From assembly GCF_025244745.1 (NCBI RefSeq), contig NZ_CP104213.1, positions 551,501-615,500 on the forward strand: DNA of 64,000 bases. Reading direction: 5' to 3'. Below, in pieces: positions 17,247 to 27,525 of the stretch (within the stretch, counting starts at the first letter, position 1; every line of letters begins with the position of its first letter). This stretch comes from Deinococcus rubellus. GTDB lineage: Bacteria > Deinococcota > Deinococci > Deinococcales > Deinococcaceae. The notes under the pieces are model-generated. The model had not been told where the DNA came from. It worked only from the letters and a program-made list of their open reading frames with translations, and made no database searches. Position numbers and translations under genes: made by a program.

Positions 17247-17681
17247 ATGTTGGAAACGTCCGTCGAGGACTTCGTGCTGCGTTTTGGGGCCGACGCCGCC
17301 AGTGGGCAGCTTTACCCACAGCCGGAAGGCAGCCCGCTGATGGAATTCGTGTCGGGGGGCCGTACCCTCTACCTGTTTGACCGCACCGGGCCGTATACCG
17401 CCAAACCCGGCGACGCCCGCGTGATCGTGCACGGCACGTTTGCCCGCTTCTCGCTGCTCGGTCCCCGGCCCAGCAGCGATGACGCCCGCTTGACGGTGGT
17501 CGGCATTTCCGGCGTGGAGGGCGCGGGCAAAATCACGCGCCTGGCTTCGCGCTTCACGGTGGTGGTCGAGGCGCGGCTGCCACTGGTGCTGTCGAGTTTC
17601 ACGCCGCTGCCCGCGCTGGAGGTCGGTGACTGGCTGAGTTTCGAGACCCAGCCGCCTCTGCACGGCTTTCTGGTGAGCTGA
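17247..17681 (+). CDS. Conserved-looking cytosolic protein, unknown
   Basis: 144 residues, no signal peptide or membrane helix. The sequence alternates short beta-like strands (TLYLFDRTGPY, ARVIVHGTFARFSLLG, ARLTVVGISGV, RFTVVVEARLPLVLSSF) with turns, suggesting a small beta-sandwich or barrel. No catalytic motif and no family recognised. The gene stands alone between the CAP gene and a tRNA, with its own -10 element. Confidence 0.7.
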   Translation: MLETSVEDFVLRFGADAASGQLYPQPEGSPLMEFVSGGRTLYLFDRTGPYTAKPGDARVIVHGTFARFSLLGPRPSSDDARLTVVGISGVEGAGKITRLASRFTVVVEARLPLVLSSFTPLPALEVGDWLSFETQPPLHGFLVS

Positions 17682-17707
17682 GTCGCGGGTCGCAGTGGGT
17701 TCAAGGC

Positions 17708-17736
17708 TTGAATTCTGGGCGCGGCTCCGCTAAAGT
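17708..17736 (+). promoter_or_regulatory. Promoter of the tRNA gene (TTGAAT-N17-TAAAGT)
   Basis: TTGAAT at 17708 and TAAAGT at 17731 are 17 bases apart, close to a primary-sigma promoter. The -10 ends 39 bases before the mature tRNA 5' end, giving a short 5' leader. Confidence 0.6.
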
Positions 17737-17775
17737 CTCATGGCCTGCCCGGTTTTCTGGGGCGGGAGGATACAT

Positions 17776-17852
<77 letters not shown>

Positions 17853-17858
17853 AAAATA

Positions 17859-17899
17859 GGCAAGGAGGGAATGGCCGCCGTGGTCACTCCCTCCTTGCC
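17859..17899. terminator. Hairpin terminator after the tRNA
   Basis: A perfect 12-bp stem, GGCAAGGAGGGA with TCCCTCCTTGCC, follows the CCA end by 6 bases. A 5-A run stands on its left, so on the minus strand the hairpin is followed by T residues. It can therefore serve both the tRNA and the convergent small gene at 17916-18146. Confidence 0.7.
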
Positions 17900-17915
17900 C
17901 TTCACTGATGACTGC

Positions 17916-18146
17916 TTATCCACGCAGATACTGAATCAGAAAATATCCACCCACCGCCGTGCTTAGAAGCGCCGCTTTGCGGAGCAGAACGGGGCGCGTG
18001 AACAGGTCGCGCTGCACCATTGCCTGCGGATTGATCATTGCCATGACGACCGTTGCCCCCAGCAAGCTGAAGGTGAAGCCAAGTCCTGCCCAGAGCAGCA
18101 GTAGCGAAGTGCCCAGGCCCACAAGCAGCATCTTCGGTGTGGTCAT
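17916..18146 (-). CDS. Small membrane protein, unknown
   Basis: 76 residues. A helix at about 6-38 (LLVGLGTSLLLLWAGLGF, then SLLGATVVMAMI) is followed by an amphipathic RDLFTRPVLLRK segment and a short second helix (AALLSTAVGGYFLIQYL). TAACCT lies 7 bases before the ATG. No family recognised. It has its own promoter and probably shares the terminator at 17859-17899. Confidence 0.6.
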   Translation of the reverse strand: MTTPKMLLVGLGTSLLLLWAGLGFTFSLLGATVVMAMINPQAMVQRDLFTRPVLLRKAALLSTAVGGYFLIQYLRG

Positions 18147-18153
18147 ACGGCCC

Positions 18154-18159
18154 AGGTTA
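18154..18159 (-). promoter_or_regulatory. -10 element TAACCT of the small membrane gene
   Basis: TAACCT on the minus strand lies 7 bases before the ATG at 18146; its presence supports the reality of this short gene. Confidence 0.45.
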
Positions 18160-18192
18160 GCAAAGTCGCAGTGCCCAGTGAAAAGTCAAGCG

Positions 18193-18229
18193 AAAAGCGG
18201 AGCAGCACCCTACTCTGGGGCCGCTCCGC
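18193..18229 (-). terminator. Terminator of the rhodanese gene
   Basis: On the minus strand a 7-bp stem GCGGAGC/GCTCCGC (18223-18229 with 18197-18203) is followed by TTTT and then further T-rich sequence, 19 bases after the stop codon. Confidence 0.6.
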
Positions 18230-18248
18230 CACGCCCTGCTCGCCGAAT

Positions 18249-19109
18249 TCAGACGTCTTGGTAGGTCTTCTCGATGGGCAGGCCCACGCCGTTGCCCCAC
18301 TCGGTCCACGAGCCGTCGTAGTTGCGGACTTTGGGGTAGCCCAGCAGTTCACGCAGCACGAACCAGGAGTGGCTGCTGCGCTCGGCGATGCGGCAGTAGG
18401 CGATCACGTCCTTGTCGGGTGTCACGCCTTCGCCGCCGTACAGGGCGCTCAGTTCGTCGGCGCTCTTGAAGGTACCGTCCTCGTTGGTGGCCCGCGCCCA
18501 GGGAATGTTGGCCGCGCCGGGAATGTGGCCGCCGCGCAGCACACCTTCCTGCGGGTAGGCGGGCATGTGCGTTACCTTGCCGGAAAACTCGTCGGGGCTG
18601 CGGACATCCACCATTGCGCCCTCACCGCTCTGCACCTTCTCGATGTGCGCCCTGACCTCGTCGCGGTAGGCACGAAGTGATTCGTCGCGCTTGAGAGCCG
18701 GGTACGTCGTGGGCGTCACGTCGGTGGGGGTGGTGACCATCTCACGGCCCTCGGCGACCCACTTCTGGCGGCCTCCGTTCATCAGCTTGAGGTTTTGCAC
18801 GCCGCTGTAACTCAGAAACCAGTAGGCGTACGAGGCCCACCAGTTGCTCTTGTCGCCGTAGATGACCAGCGTGTCGCCCTCTTTGAGGCCCAGACTGCCC
18901 AGAAAGGCCGAGAGTTCGTCCGGGGAAATAAACTCGCGCATCACCGGGGTCCAGAAGTCGCCCTGCCAGTCCACCTTGACGGCTCCCTCGATGTGGCCAG
19001 TCTCGTAGAGCAGGATGTCCTCGTTGACCTCGATCAACCGGACACCTGCGTCGTTTTTATGGTCGGCCACCCAATCGGTGCTGACCAGCACGTCCTTGAC
19101 GTATTCCAT
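18249..19109 (-). CDS. Sulfurtransferase, tandem rhodanese domains
   Basis: 286 residues, the normal length of a two-domain rhodanese. The N-terminal domain (about 1-125, with VRLIEVNED and [12 protein letters not shown]) is the inactive one. The C-terminal domain (about 150-286, with [11 protein letters not shown] and [11 protein letters not shown]) carries the active-site loop CRIAERSSH with persulfide-forming C239. The ERSSH loop is of thiosulfate:cyanide sulfurtransferase type. A clean AAGGAG site fixes the start at 19109 instead of the longer frame. It is divergent from sufE, so both genes of sulfur transfer are switched from one intergenic region. Confidence 0.92.
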   Translation of the reverse strand: MEYVKDVLVSTDWVADHKNDAGVRLIEVNEDILLYETGHIEGAVKVDWQGDFWTPVMREFISPDELSAFLGSLGLKEGDTLVIYGDKSNWWASYAYWFLSYSGVQNLKLMNGGRQKWVAEGREMVTTPTDVTPTTYPALKRDESLRAYRDEVRAHIEKVQSGEGAMVDVRSPDEFSGKVTHMPAYPQEGVLRGGHIPGAANIPWARATNEDGTFKSADELSALYGGEGVTPDKDVIAYCRIAERSSHSWFVLRELLGYPKVRNYDGSWTEWGNGVGLPIEKTYQDV

Positions 19110-19228
19110 GATTCTCTCCTTCGAGGCCTGAGAGCGGCCTGACGGTCCCCAGTTTAACTGGATTCCGGCTTCATTGACAAAAAGAGTCAACTAGTCAGCG
19201 CCTCACCATGAGTGCCGCCCCCCAGCGT

Positions 19229-19234
19229 TACAGT
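19229..19234 (+). promoter_or_regulatory. -10 element TACAGT of sufE
   Basis: TACAGT lies 5 bases before the ATG at 19240, so the sufE transcript is probably leaderless while the divergent rhodanese uses a Shine-Dalgarno site. Confidence 0.45.
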
Positions 19235-19239
19235 GAAGC

Positions 19240-19713
19240 ATGACCGAGACGACCCCCACCGAGACGACCCCCACCGAGACAGCCCAGGCCCTGCCTGGCA
19301 AGCTGCAAGACATCGTGAACCTGTTTCGCACGGCTCCGAAAGCCCTGAGACTCCAGGCACTCCTCGAATACAGCAAGAAGCTGCCACCCTTGCCTCAAAA
19401 GTACGCTGAGCACCCCGAATTCATGCAGCCGGTGCCGGAGTGCGCCTCGCCATTTTTTCTGGTGACCGAACCGCAGGGCGACGGCGTGGCGATGTACTTT
19501 AAGGTGCCGGAGGAAGCGCCCACCGTGCGCGGCTACGCGGGCATTCTGGCCGAGGGCCTCTCGGGAGCCACCCGCGAGCAGATCCTGAACATTCCCGATC
19601 AGTTTTATATGGAGATGGGCCTGTCTGAGCTGATCACGCCGATGCGCCTGCGCGGCATGGGCGCGATTCTGATGCGGCTCAAGACCCAGGTGAAGCAAGA
19701 GCCTTTAAGCTGA
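19240..19713 (+). CDS. sufE: SufE-family Fe-S assembly protein
   Basis: 157 residues. SufE accepts persulfide sulfur from the cysteine desulfurase SufS and passes it to the SufBCD scaffold. The sulfur-accepting cysteine is C68 in PVPECASPFFL, followed by the VRGYAGILAEGLSGATREQIL and MGLSELITPMRLRGMGAIL helices typical of the family. The first 14 residues are a Thr-rich repeat (TETTP twice) encoded by a 15-base direct repeat, an extension not needed for the fold. No suf operon genes adjoin it. Confidence 0.9.
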   Translation: MTETTPTETTPTETAQALPGKLQDIVNLFRTAPKALRLQALLEYSKKLPPLPQKYAEHPEFMQPVPECASPFFLVTEPQGDGVAMYFKVPEEAPTVRGYAGILAEGLSGATREQILNIPDQFYMEMGLSELITPMRLRGMGAILMRLKTQVKQEPLS

Positions 19714-19769
19714 CCTTCATTCACTTCTCATAAGATGAGCGTTGTGTGGGCAGATTGGGGCATTTGTCC

Positions 19770-19775
19770 TAGAAT
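19770..19775 (+). promoter_or_regulatory. -10 element TAGAAT of the cytochrome c gene
   Basis: TAGAAT lies 20 bases before the ATG at 19796, leaving room for the GGAGG site used by this gene. No good -35 is visible. Confidence 0.4.
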
Positions 19776-19795
19776 TGGGAGCGGAGGAACATTTT

Positions 19796-20500
19796 ATGCG
19801 CCGAATGCCCCGTGCTGCCCTGTGGCTGCCTGTTCTCACCCTCTCTGCCCTCGCGGTGGGTCTCACCACCGCCCAGAGTCAGGGCGCGGCTCCGTCGGGC
19901 GATCCGCTGGCGATCAAGGCTGGCCCGCCCGACGCTCTGCACGGCGAAGCCTTGACCGGGAGCTGTCAGGGCTGTCACGGCCCGATGGGACACAGCCAGC
20001 AAGAGGACAAGCCCTCGCTGGGCGGCCAGGTCCCCAGCTACACCACCCTGCAACTGGCGGCCTTCCGCGCCAAGCTGCGCCCCAGCCCGGTGATGCAGGC
20101 GATCGCCGCCCAGCTGACCGATCAGGACATCGTGGATCTGGCAGCCTACTACGGCCAGCAGACGCCCCGAGGCCCCTGGGAGGCCAATCCCGCCCTGAGC
20201 GCCAAGGGTCAGCAGTTCTACAACATGGGCGCAGTGGAGCGCAACGTCACCGCCTGCGTGGTCTGTCACGGTGTGGACGGGCGCGGCAACAACGAGCTGC
20301 ATATCGCCAGCATCACCCACCAGTCGCCCAAGTACACCCTGGAAGTGCTGCACGAGTTCAAGAGCGTGCCGGACTACCACATCGCCTACCCCAACGCCAT
20401 GCACATCGTCACTGCCCAGATGACTGAAGATGAGCTGAGCGCTGTGACCGCTTACCTGAGCAGCATGGGAAGTAGCGACATGGATAAGGCCAGCAAGTAG
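19796..20500 (+). CDS. Dihaem cytochrome c, exported
   Basis: 234 residues. A signal peptide (1-26, MPRAALWLPVLTLSALAVG) is followed by two class I cytochrome c domains. Haem motifs are C57QGCH61 and C154VVCH158. Distal methionines probably lie in KLRPSPVM and in NAMHIVTAQM. The layout resembles the dihaem c4-type cytochromes that carry electrons in the periplasm. The ATG at 19796 has GGAGG upstream; an in-frame start 18 codons earlier would spoil the signal peptide. A terminator follows, so the gene is probably monocistronic. Confidence 0.9.
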   Translation: MRRMPRAALWLPVLTLSALAVGLTTAQSQGAAPSGDPLAIKAGPPDALHGEALTGSCQGCHGPMGHSQQEDKPSLGGQVPSYTTLQLAAFRAKLRPSPVMQAIAAQLTDQDIVDLAAYYGQQTPRGPWEANPALSAKGQQFYNMGAVERNVTACVVCHGVDGRGNNELHIASITHQSPKYTLEVLHEFKSVPDYHIAYPNAMHIVTAQMTEDELSAVTAYLSSMGSSDMDKASK

Positions 20501-20513
20501 CGCGCTGCCTGCC

Positions 20514-20544
20514 GAGCGCCCCGGCTCCAGCTGTGGGCGCTTTT
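20514..20544 (+). terminator. Terminator of the cytochrome c gene
   Basis: Stem AGCGCCC (20514-20520) pairs with GGGCGCT (20534-20540) and is followed by a T run to 20544. Confidence 0.7.
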
Positions 20545-20634
20545 TGCTGGTTTGCTGATCTGGACCGTCAGCGAGGCGAGTGTGTGCCTCCGTGCGCCTT
20601 ATGCGGCGGCGGGCAGGCGTAGCATGGCCGTATC

Positions 20635-21531
20635 GTGAACGCCTCCAGCCCTGCACGCCCCAACCTCAAGACCTACCTGGCCCTGGTCAAATTCGAGCAC
20701 ACCGTGTTTGCCCTGCCGTTTGCCTACGCTGGGATGCTGCTGGCCTCGCAGGAGTTTCGCGGCACCGGCTGGCCTGGCCTGGCGACGCTCATTTGGGTCA
20801 CGCTGGCGATGGCCGGGGCCAGAACTGCCGCGATGGGCGCAAACCGGGTCATTGACCGCGCCATCGACGCCAGAAACCCCCGCACGGCGGGCCGGGAAGT
20901 GCCCATTGGCAAAGTCAGTCCGGCCCAGGCCTGGGGCCTGGTGGTGGTCAGCCTGACCGTGATGACGCTGGCGGCGGCGCAACTCAATCCGCTGTGTCTG
21001 GCGCTGCTGCCCGTCGCGGTGGTGTTCCTGATCGGCTACCCGTACATCAAGCGCTTTTCCTGGCTGTGCCACGTCTGGCTGGGCGTCACCGACGGTGCGG
21101 CGGCGGCAGGTGGCTGGGTCGCCGTGACCGGACAGTTCGGGGCGGGGGCCTGGATTCTGTGGGCCATCGTCATTTTCTGGATGGTGGGCCTGGACGTGAT
21201 CTACGCCACGATGGACTACGACTTCGACCGCGAGAGCGGGGTGAAGAGTATCCCGGCCCGCTTTGGCATCCCGCTGAGCCTCAAGATCGCTGCTGTGAGC
21301 CATGCCCTGACTTTCATGCTGCTGATCGTGCTGGGTGTGGTGCTGGGTGCGAGTTTCTGGTACTTCCTGGCGGCCCTGGCGATGGGTGCAATTCTGCTCT
21401 ACGAGCACCGGCTGGTCAACCCGAACGACCTCACCAGGGCCAACATCGCCTTCTTCGACGCCAACATGTGGCTGGCGCTGACCATGCTGGCGGGCGTGGT
21501 GGCAGACGTGGCGTGGCGGACCCTGCGCTGA
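20635..21531 (+). CDS. UbiA-type polyprenyltransferase, probably menaquinone MqnP
   Basis: 298 residues, eight to nine membrane helices. The two Asp-rich motifs are present: N70-RVI-D74-RAI-D78 with [12 protein letters not shown], and [18 protein letters not shown] around residue 200. The block [21 protein letters not shown] is typical of the UbiA/MqnP branch. Such enzymes attach the polyprenyl side chain to the quinone precursor ring in the membrane. Deinococcus makes menaquinone through the futalosine route, so MqnP is the likely role; 4-hydroxybenzoate octaprenyltransferase is the alternative label. Start is GTG with TAGCAT 9 bases before. Confidence 0.88.
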   Translation: MNASSPARPNLKTYLALVKFEHTVFALPFAYAGMLLASQEFRGTGWPGLATLIWVTLAMAGARTAAMGANRVIDRAIDARNPRTAGREVPIGKVSPAQAWGLVVVSLTVMTLAAAQLNPLCLALLPVAVVFLIGYPYIKRFSWLCHVWLGVTDGAAAAGGWVAVTGQFGAGAWILWAIVIFWMVGLDVIYATMDYDFDRESGVKSIPARFGIPLSLKIAAVSHALTFMLLIVLGVVLGASFWYFLAALAMGAILLYEHRLVNPNDLTRANIAFFDANMWLALTMLAGVVADVAWRTLR

Positions 21532-21539
21532 ACGGGGGG

Positions 21540-21803
21540 TTGAGGAGCACGCCAGAACTGCTGCCCCCGAAAGCGGCCCAGGCGTTCCGGGCAGGCGACG
21601 AGATGCAGGCGCTGACCTTGCTGCGCCGCGCCCGCGACGATCAGGCTGCCGGGTCCGCCGGGTGGGCCTACCTGGAGCGCCTGACTGGACTGGTGCTGAT
21701 TCACCTTCAGCGCGAGGTGGAGGGCACTTTCGCCCTGGAGCGGGCCGACCCGCTGCTGGAAGCCGCAGGCTGGCTCCAACCGACGCTGGATGAGCTGATC
21801 TGA
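21540..21803 (+). CDS. Small helical protein downstream of the prenyltransferase, unknown
   Basis: 87 codons from a TTG that begins 8 bases after the prenyltransferase stop, in the frame ending at 21803. The peptide (LLPPKAAQAFRAGDEMQAL, LLRRARDDQAAG, LVLIHLQREVEGTF) is amphipathic and helical, resembling a single TPR-like or helical-bundle unit. The G run just before the TTG overlaps the expected ribosome site, so initiation is uncertain; translational coupling is the likely route. No family recognised. Confidence 0.5.
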   Translation: MRSTPELLPPKAAQAFRAGDEMQALTLLRRARDDQAAGSAGWAYLERLTGLVLIHLQREVEGTFALERADPLLEAAGWLQPTLDELI

Positions 21804-21861
21804 TCCAGATTCTCAACCCGGAGCTGACACGTCCACTGACCTGACGGGCGCATGCTTGGGT

Positions 21862-22131
21862 ATGCCGAACGAAAACGACCTGAATCTGGACCTCAATCTC
21901 ATTGCCGACCTGACGCCGACCCGCCCGCAGGAAGACGTACACGCCGGGCAGGGCGACCTGCCGGGCGAATTGCCCGAGGCTCCGCATCTGCAAACCGTTC
22001 ACCCTGGCAAGCACCTCAGTGCTGAGCAGGTCGAGCACCTGATGGGCGACGAGGCCGCCGAGTCGCAGAGCGTGGAGACCAACCGCGAACTGGAACGGCG
22101 GGAAGGGATTGACCCCGACGCCCAATCCTGA
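21862..22131 (+). CDS. Small acidic, probably disordered protein
   Basis: 89 residues, very rich in Glu, Asp, Leu, Asn and Pro, without hydrophobic core or motif (NDLNLDLNLIADLTP at the start, HPGKHLSAEQVEHLMGDEAAE in the middle). It looks like an intrinsically disordered cytosolic protein. ATG at 21862 is chosen over a TTG two codons earlier. Family not recognised. Confidence 0.5.
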   Translation: MPNENDLNLDLNLIADLTPTRPQEDVHAGQGDLPGELPEAPHLQTVHPGKHLSAEQVEHLMGDEAAESQSVETNRELERREGIDPDAQS

Positions 22132-22160
22132 ACCCACTGCCTGAACTCACTGGCCTGGGG

Positions 22161-22166
22161 CACAAT
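22161..22166 (+). promoter_or_regulatory. -10 element CACAAT of the SRPBCC gene
   Basis: CACAAT ends 6 bases before the ATG at 22173; the first base departs from consensus. Confidence 0.35.
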
Positions 22167-22172
22167 GCGGGC

Positions 22173-22631
22173 ATGTCACCGCACACCTTTCAAGGCAGCA
22201 ATATCGTCGCCGCTCCCCGCGCCCGCGTCTGGGCCATGTTGCAAGACCCGGCGGTGCTTGCGCGCGTCGTGCCGGGCCTGAGTGACGCGGCCCAGGACGG
22301 CGAGGGGCAGATGCGCGCCGTGCTCAACGTCAACGTCGGGCCGGTCAAGGGCCGCTTCAAGACCATTGTGCGCGTCCTCGGGGCGCAGTCGCCGGATCGC
22401 ATGGACCTGGAGGTGGAGGGCAAGACCATCACCGGCACGGCCCTGCTGCACACCCAGATGATTTTTACCGATCTGGGCGAGAGTACCCGCGTGGACTGGG
22501 TGGCCTCGCCCCGGCTGTCGGGCCTGCTGGCCGGGGTGGGCGGCAAACTGATCGAGAGCAAGGCCAGGGACGCGGGTGCGGGGCAGCGCTACGCGGACCG
22601 GTTTTTCGGGCGGCTGAGCCAGGAAGCCTGA
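22173..22631 (+). CDS. SRPBCC/CoxG-type protein (first copy)
   Basis: 152 residues of the carbon-monoxide-dehydrogenase-subunit-G fold: an ARVWAMLQDPAVLARVVPGL start, VNVGPVKGRFKTIVRV in the middle, and the LSGLLAGVGGKLIESKAR helix near the end. It is a paralogue of the gene at 22807, sharing the WA(M/L)LQDP and NV(N/S)VGPVKG blocks. CoxG-like proteins help recruit or mature membrane-bound molybdenum hydroxylases in Oligotropha. It has its own -10 and is separated from the operon by about 170 bases. Confidence 0.85.
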   Translation: MSPHTFQGSNIVAAPRARVWAMLQDPAVLARVVPGLSDAAQDGEGQMRAVLNVNVGPVKGRFKTIVRVLGAQSPDRMDLEVEGKTITGTALLHTQMIFTDLGESTRVDWVASPRLSGLLAGVGGKLIESKARDAGAGQRYADRFFGRLSQEA

Positions 22632-22806
22632 AGTTCTGATGGATTGTGCCCGCTGGGACCAAGTTCGCCCCAGCAGGCGCGTTGTGTGGGCTGCGCTGCT
22701 CCCGCGCGCGGGCCGGAAGTGTTAATGTAAAACGGTCTTCAACTCAGTTCAAGGATGCTCGGCTTCAGCCCGGCTGAACCGCGTTCTCATCCTCCCGGAG
22801 GTGCTT

Positions 22807-23259
22807 TTGCAAGTTCAGGGATCACATACCATTTCCGCACCGCAAGAGAGGGTCTGGGCGCTGCTGCAAGACCCCGATGTGCTGGCCCGCTGTGTGCCGG
22901 GCGTCACTGAGATGACTGCCACTGGTGAAGATCAGTACAACGCCGTTCTGAACGTGTCGGTGGGGCCGGTCAAGGGCAAGTTTCAGGCCAAAGTCACCAT
23001 CACAGACCGCCAGCCGCCGCAGCAGATGACGCTGAGCATTGATGCCAAGAGTCCCACCGGCATCGTCACCGCCACTGGCACCCTCAAGTTGAGCGAGTTG
23101 GAGGGCGGCAAAACCCAGATCGACTGGGAAGGCGAACCCAAGCTGCGCGGGATGCTGGCCACCCTGGCCGGACGCCTCATTGGCGGCATCACCCAGCAGC
23201 AGGCCGACATATTTTTTGCCAATCTGGACAAAGAAGCCAGCCAGCCGCAAACCGCTTGA
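22807..23259 (+). CDS. CoxG-type SRPBCC protein, first gene of the molybdenum hydroxylase operon
   Basis: 150 residues: QERVWALLQDPDVLARCVPGV, LNVSVGPVKGKFQAKVTI and a C-terminal LRGMLATLAGRLIGGITQQQADIFFANL helix, the CoxG pattern. A GTG at 22801 is in frame, but it lies inside the CGGAGGTG ribosome site; the TTG at 22807 has the right spacing and is taken as start. The three enzyme subunits follow on the same strand. By analogy with CoxG it may link the enzyme to the membrane or help its maturation. Confidence 0.85.
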   Translation: MQVQGSHTISAPQERVWALLQDPDVLARCVPGVTEMTATGEDQYNAVLNVSVGPVKGKFQAKVTITDRQPPQQMTLSIDAKSPTGIVTATGTLKLSELEGGKTQIDWEGEPKLRGMLATLAGRLIGGITQQQADIFFANLDKEASQPQTA

Positions 23260-23298
23260 TTTTTTTGCTTACTCAAGTTCCAGAGCCAAGGAGGCCGC

Positions 23299-23805
<507 letters not shown>

Positions 23806-23856
23806 GAAGTTTGCTGGCGCTCACCAATCCCCCCCACCACACCTGAAAGGAGCACC

Positions 23857-26271
<2,415 letters not shown>

Positions 26272-26579
26272 GCCTGGGGAGTGGGGTGTGGATGGCGGCA
26301 ACGGCCAATCGCTGTGCTCGCTCACCCCCTCTCTACGAGCTGTACCAGTCCCGGCCTCGCCGCTTCTGCGACCCGTTCTCCTCAAGGGAGTGGAGCCAAC
26401 AGCGAAGCTCTCTGTCCCCTCTCCCTTTTCAGGGGAAAGATGTCCCGTAGGGACAAAGGGGTGAGGAGTGGCCTCCTCACGGACGTGCGTTCACGACGAG
26501 TGGTGAGCAACGCGAGTGCCCTCCGTCCCTTTCCACAAGCTACACGCCACCCACCACAAGCGCGACTGTAAGGAGCCAC
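26272..26579. repeat. Noncoding repeat element inside the hydroxylase operon
   Basis: 308 bases without a gene separate the large and FAD subunits, whereas the other gaps in the operon are about 40-50 bases. It contains an outer inverted repeat CTCACCCC (26321) / GGGGTGAG (26458), inner hairpins CCCCT..AGGGG and GTCCC-gta-GGGAC, and a block at 26490-26539 that recurs at 31423-31464. It looks like one of the small noncoding repeats known from Deinococcus genomes. The last bases before the ATG at 26580 carry AAGGAG. Confidence 0.65.
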
Positions 26580-27404
26580 ATGTACACCACTCCCTTTGAC
26601 TACCACCGCGCCTCCAGCGTCCAAGATGCCCTCCAGATGCTTGCTGACAACCCCGACGCCAAGCTGCTGGCGGGCGGCCACTCCTTGATTCCCACCATGA
26701 AGCTGCGGTTGGCATCGCCCTCGGCCCTGATCGATATTTCAGCGCTCGACGAGTTGCGCGGCATTCGCACCGACGGCGACACGCTGATTCTGGGCGCGGG
26801 CGTGACCCACTCCGAACTGCTTTATGACAAGACGGTGGCTGAGTACGCGCCGCTCATGCCCGACATGGCCCGCTGGGTGGGCGACCCGATGGTCCGCAAC
26901 CGGGGCACCGTGGGCGGTGTGGTGGCGCACGCCGACCCGGCTGCCGATTATCCGGCGGGCTTGCTGACGCTGGGCGCTCAGTTCAAGCTCAAGTCGGCCA
27001 GCGGTGAGCGTGTCGTGGGCGTGGACGATTACTTTTTGGGCATGTTCGAGACGGCGTTGCAGGAAGGCGAGATCGTCACCGAGATTCACATTCCGCGTCA
27101 AGTGGGCAAGGGCGCATACGAGAAGTTCCGGCACCCGGCCAGCCACTACGCCATCGTCGGCGTGGCAGTGGTCGCCTCTCCCGAAGGTGTCAAGGTTGCC
27201 ATGACCGGAGCCGGACCGAAAGCCGTGCGGCTGAGCCAGGTGGAAGCCGCTATCGGCAGCGATCTGAGCGAAGAGAACATCAAGCGGGCCACCGAAAACG
27301 CGGTGGATGCGGGCAGTTTGCTGAGTGACCGATTTGCCAGCGCCGAGTACCGGGCGCACCTGGCGGGCGTGCTCGCGCGGCGCGCGCTGATGCGGGTGCG
27401 CTGA
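26580..27404 (+). CDS. Molybdenum hydroxylase FAD-binding subunit (CoxM-like)
   Basis: 274 residues. FAD-binding motifs AGGHSLIPTMKLRLA (about 32-46) and RGTVGGVVAHADPAADYPA (about 108-126) are intact, and the CO-dehydrogenase flavoprotein C-terminal domain follows. It passes electrons from the [2Fe-2S] subunit to the final acceptor. It completes a three-subunit enzyme with the two preceding genes but is spaced from them by a repeat element. The order (S-L-repeat-M) differs from the classic M-S-L order of cox operons. Confidence 0.92.
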   Translation: MYTTPFDYHRASSVQDALQMLADNPDAKLLAGGHSLIPTMKLRLASPSALIDISALDELRGIRTDGDTLILGAGVTHSELLYDKTVAEYAPLMPDMARWVGDPMVRNRGTVGGVVAHADPAADYPAGLLTLGAQFKLKSASGERVVGVDDYFLGMFETALQEGEIVTEIHIPRQVGKGAYEKFRHPASHYAIVGVAVVASPEGVKVAMTGAGPKAVRLSQVEAAIGSDLSEENIKRATENAVDAGSLLSDRFASAEYRAHLAGVLARRALMRVR

Positions 27405-27423
27405 GGCACTGACTTGAGTTGAG

Positions 27424-27457
27424 GGCCTGCTCCCGGCGATTCGGGGCAGGCCATTTT
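27424..27457 (+). terminator. Terminator of the molybdenum hydroxylase operon
   Basis: GGCCTGC(T)CCCG pairs with CGGGGCAGGCC and is followed by ATTTTCGTTTT, 20 bases after the FAD-subunit stop codon. Confidence 0.75.
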
Positions 27458-27525
27458 CGTTTTCCGCCGCCGTGCGTGGGGTTTGTGCCAGAACCGTCGG
27501 GCGGGCCATGCTCTACTGCTCGGCA

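Noticed and set aside
19240..19285. Short tandem repeat at the 5' end of sufE as a phase-variation tract
   Set aside because: Only about three imperfect 15-base units (multiple of three), so length changes would not shift the frame.
20599..22137. 512-codon minus-strand frame opposite the prenyltransferase
   Set aside because: Low-complexity composition (Arg, Gln, His) and overlap with a clear UbiA-type membrane protein.
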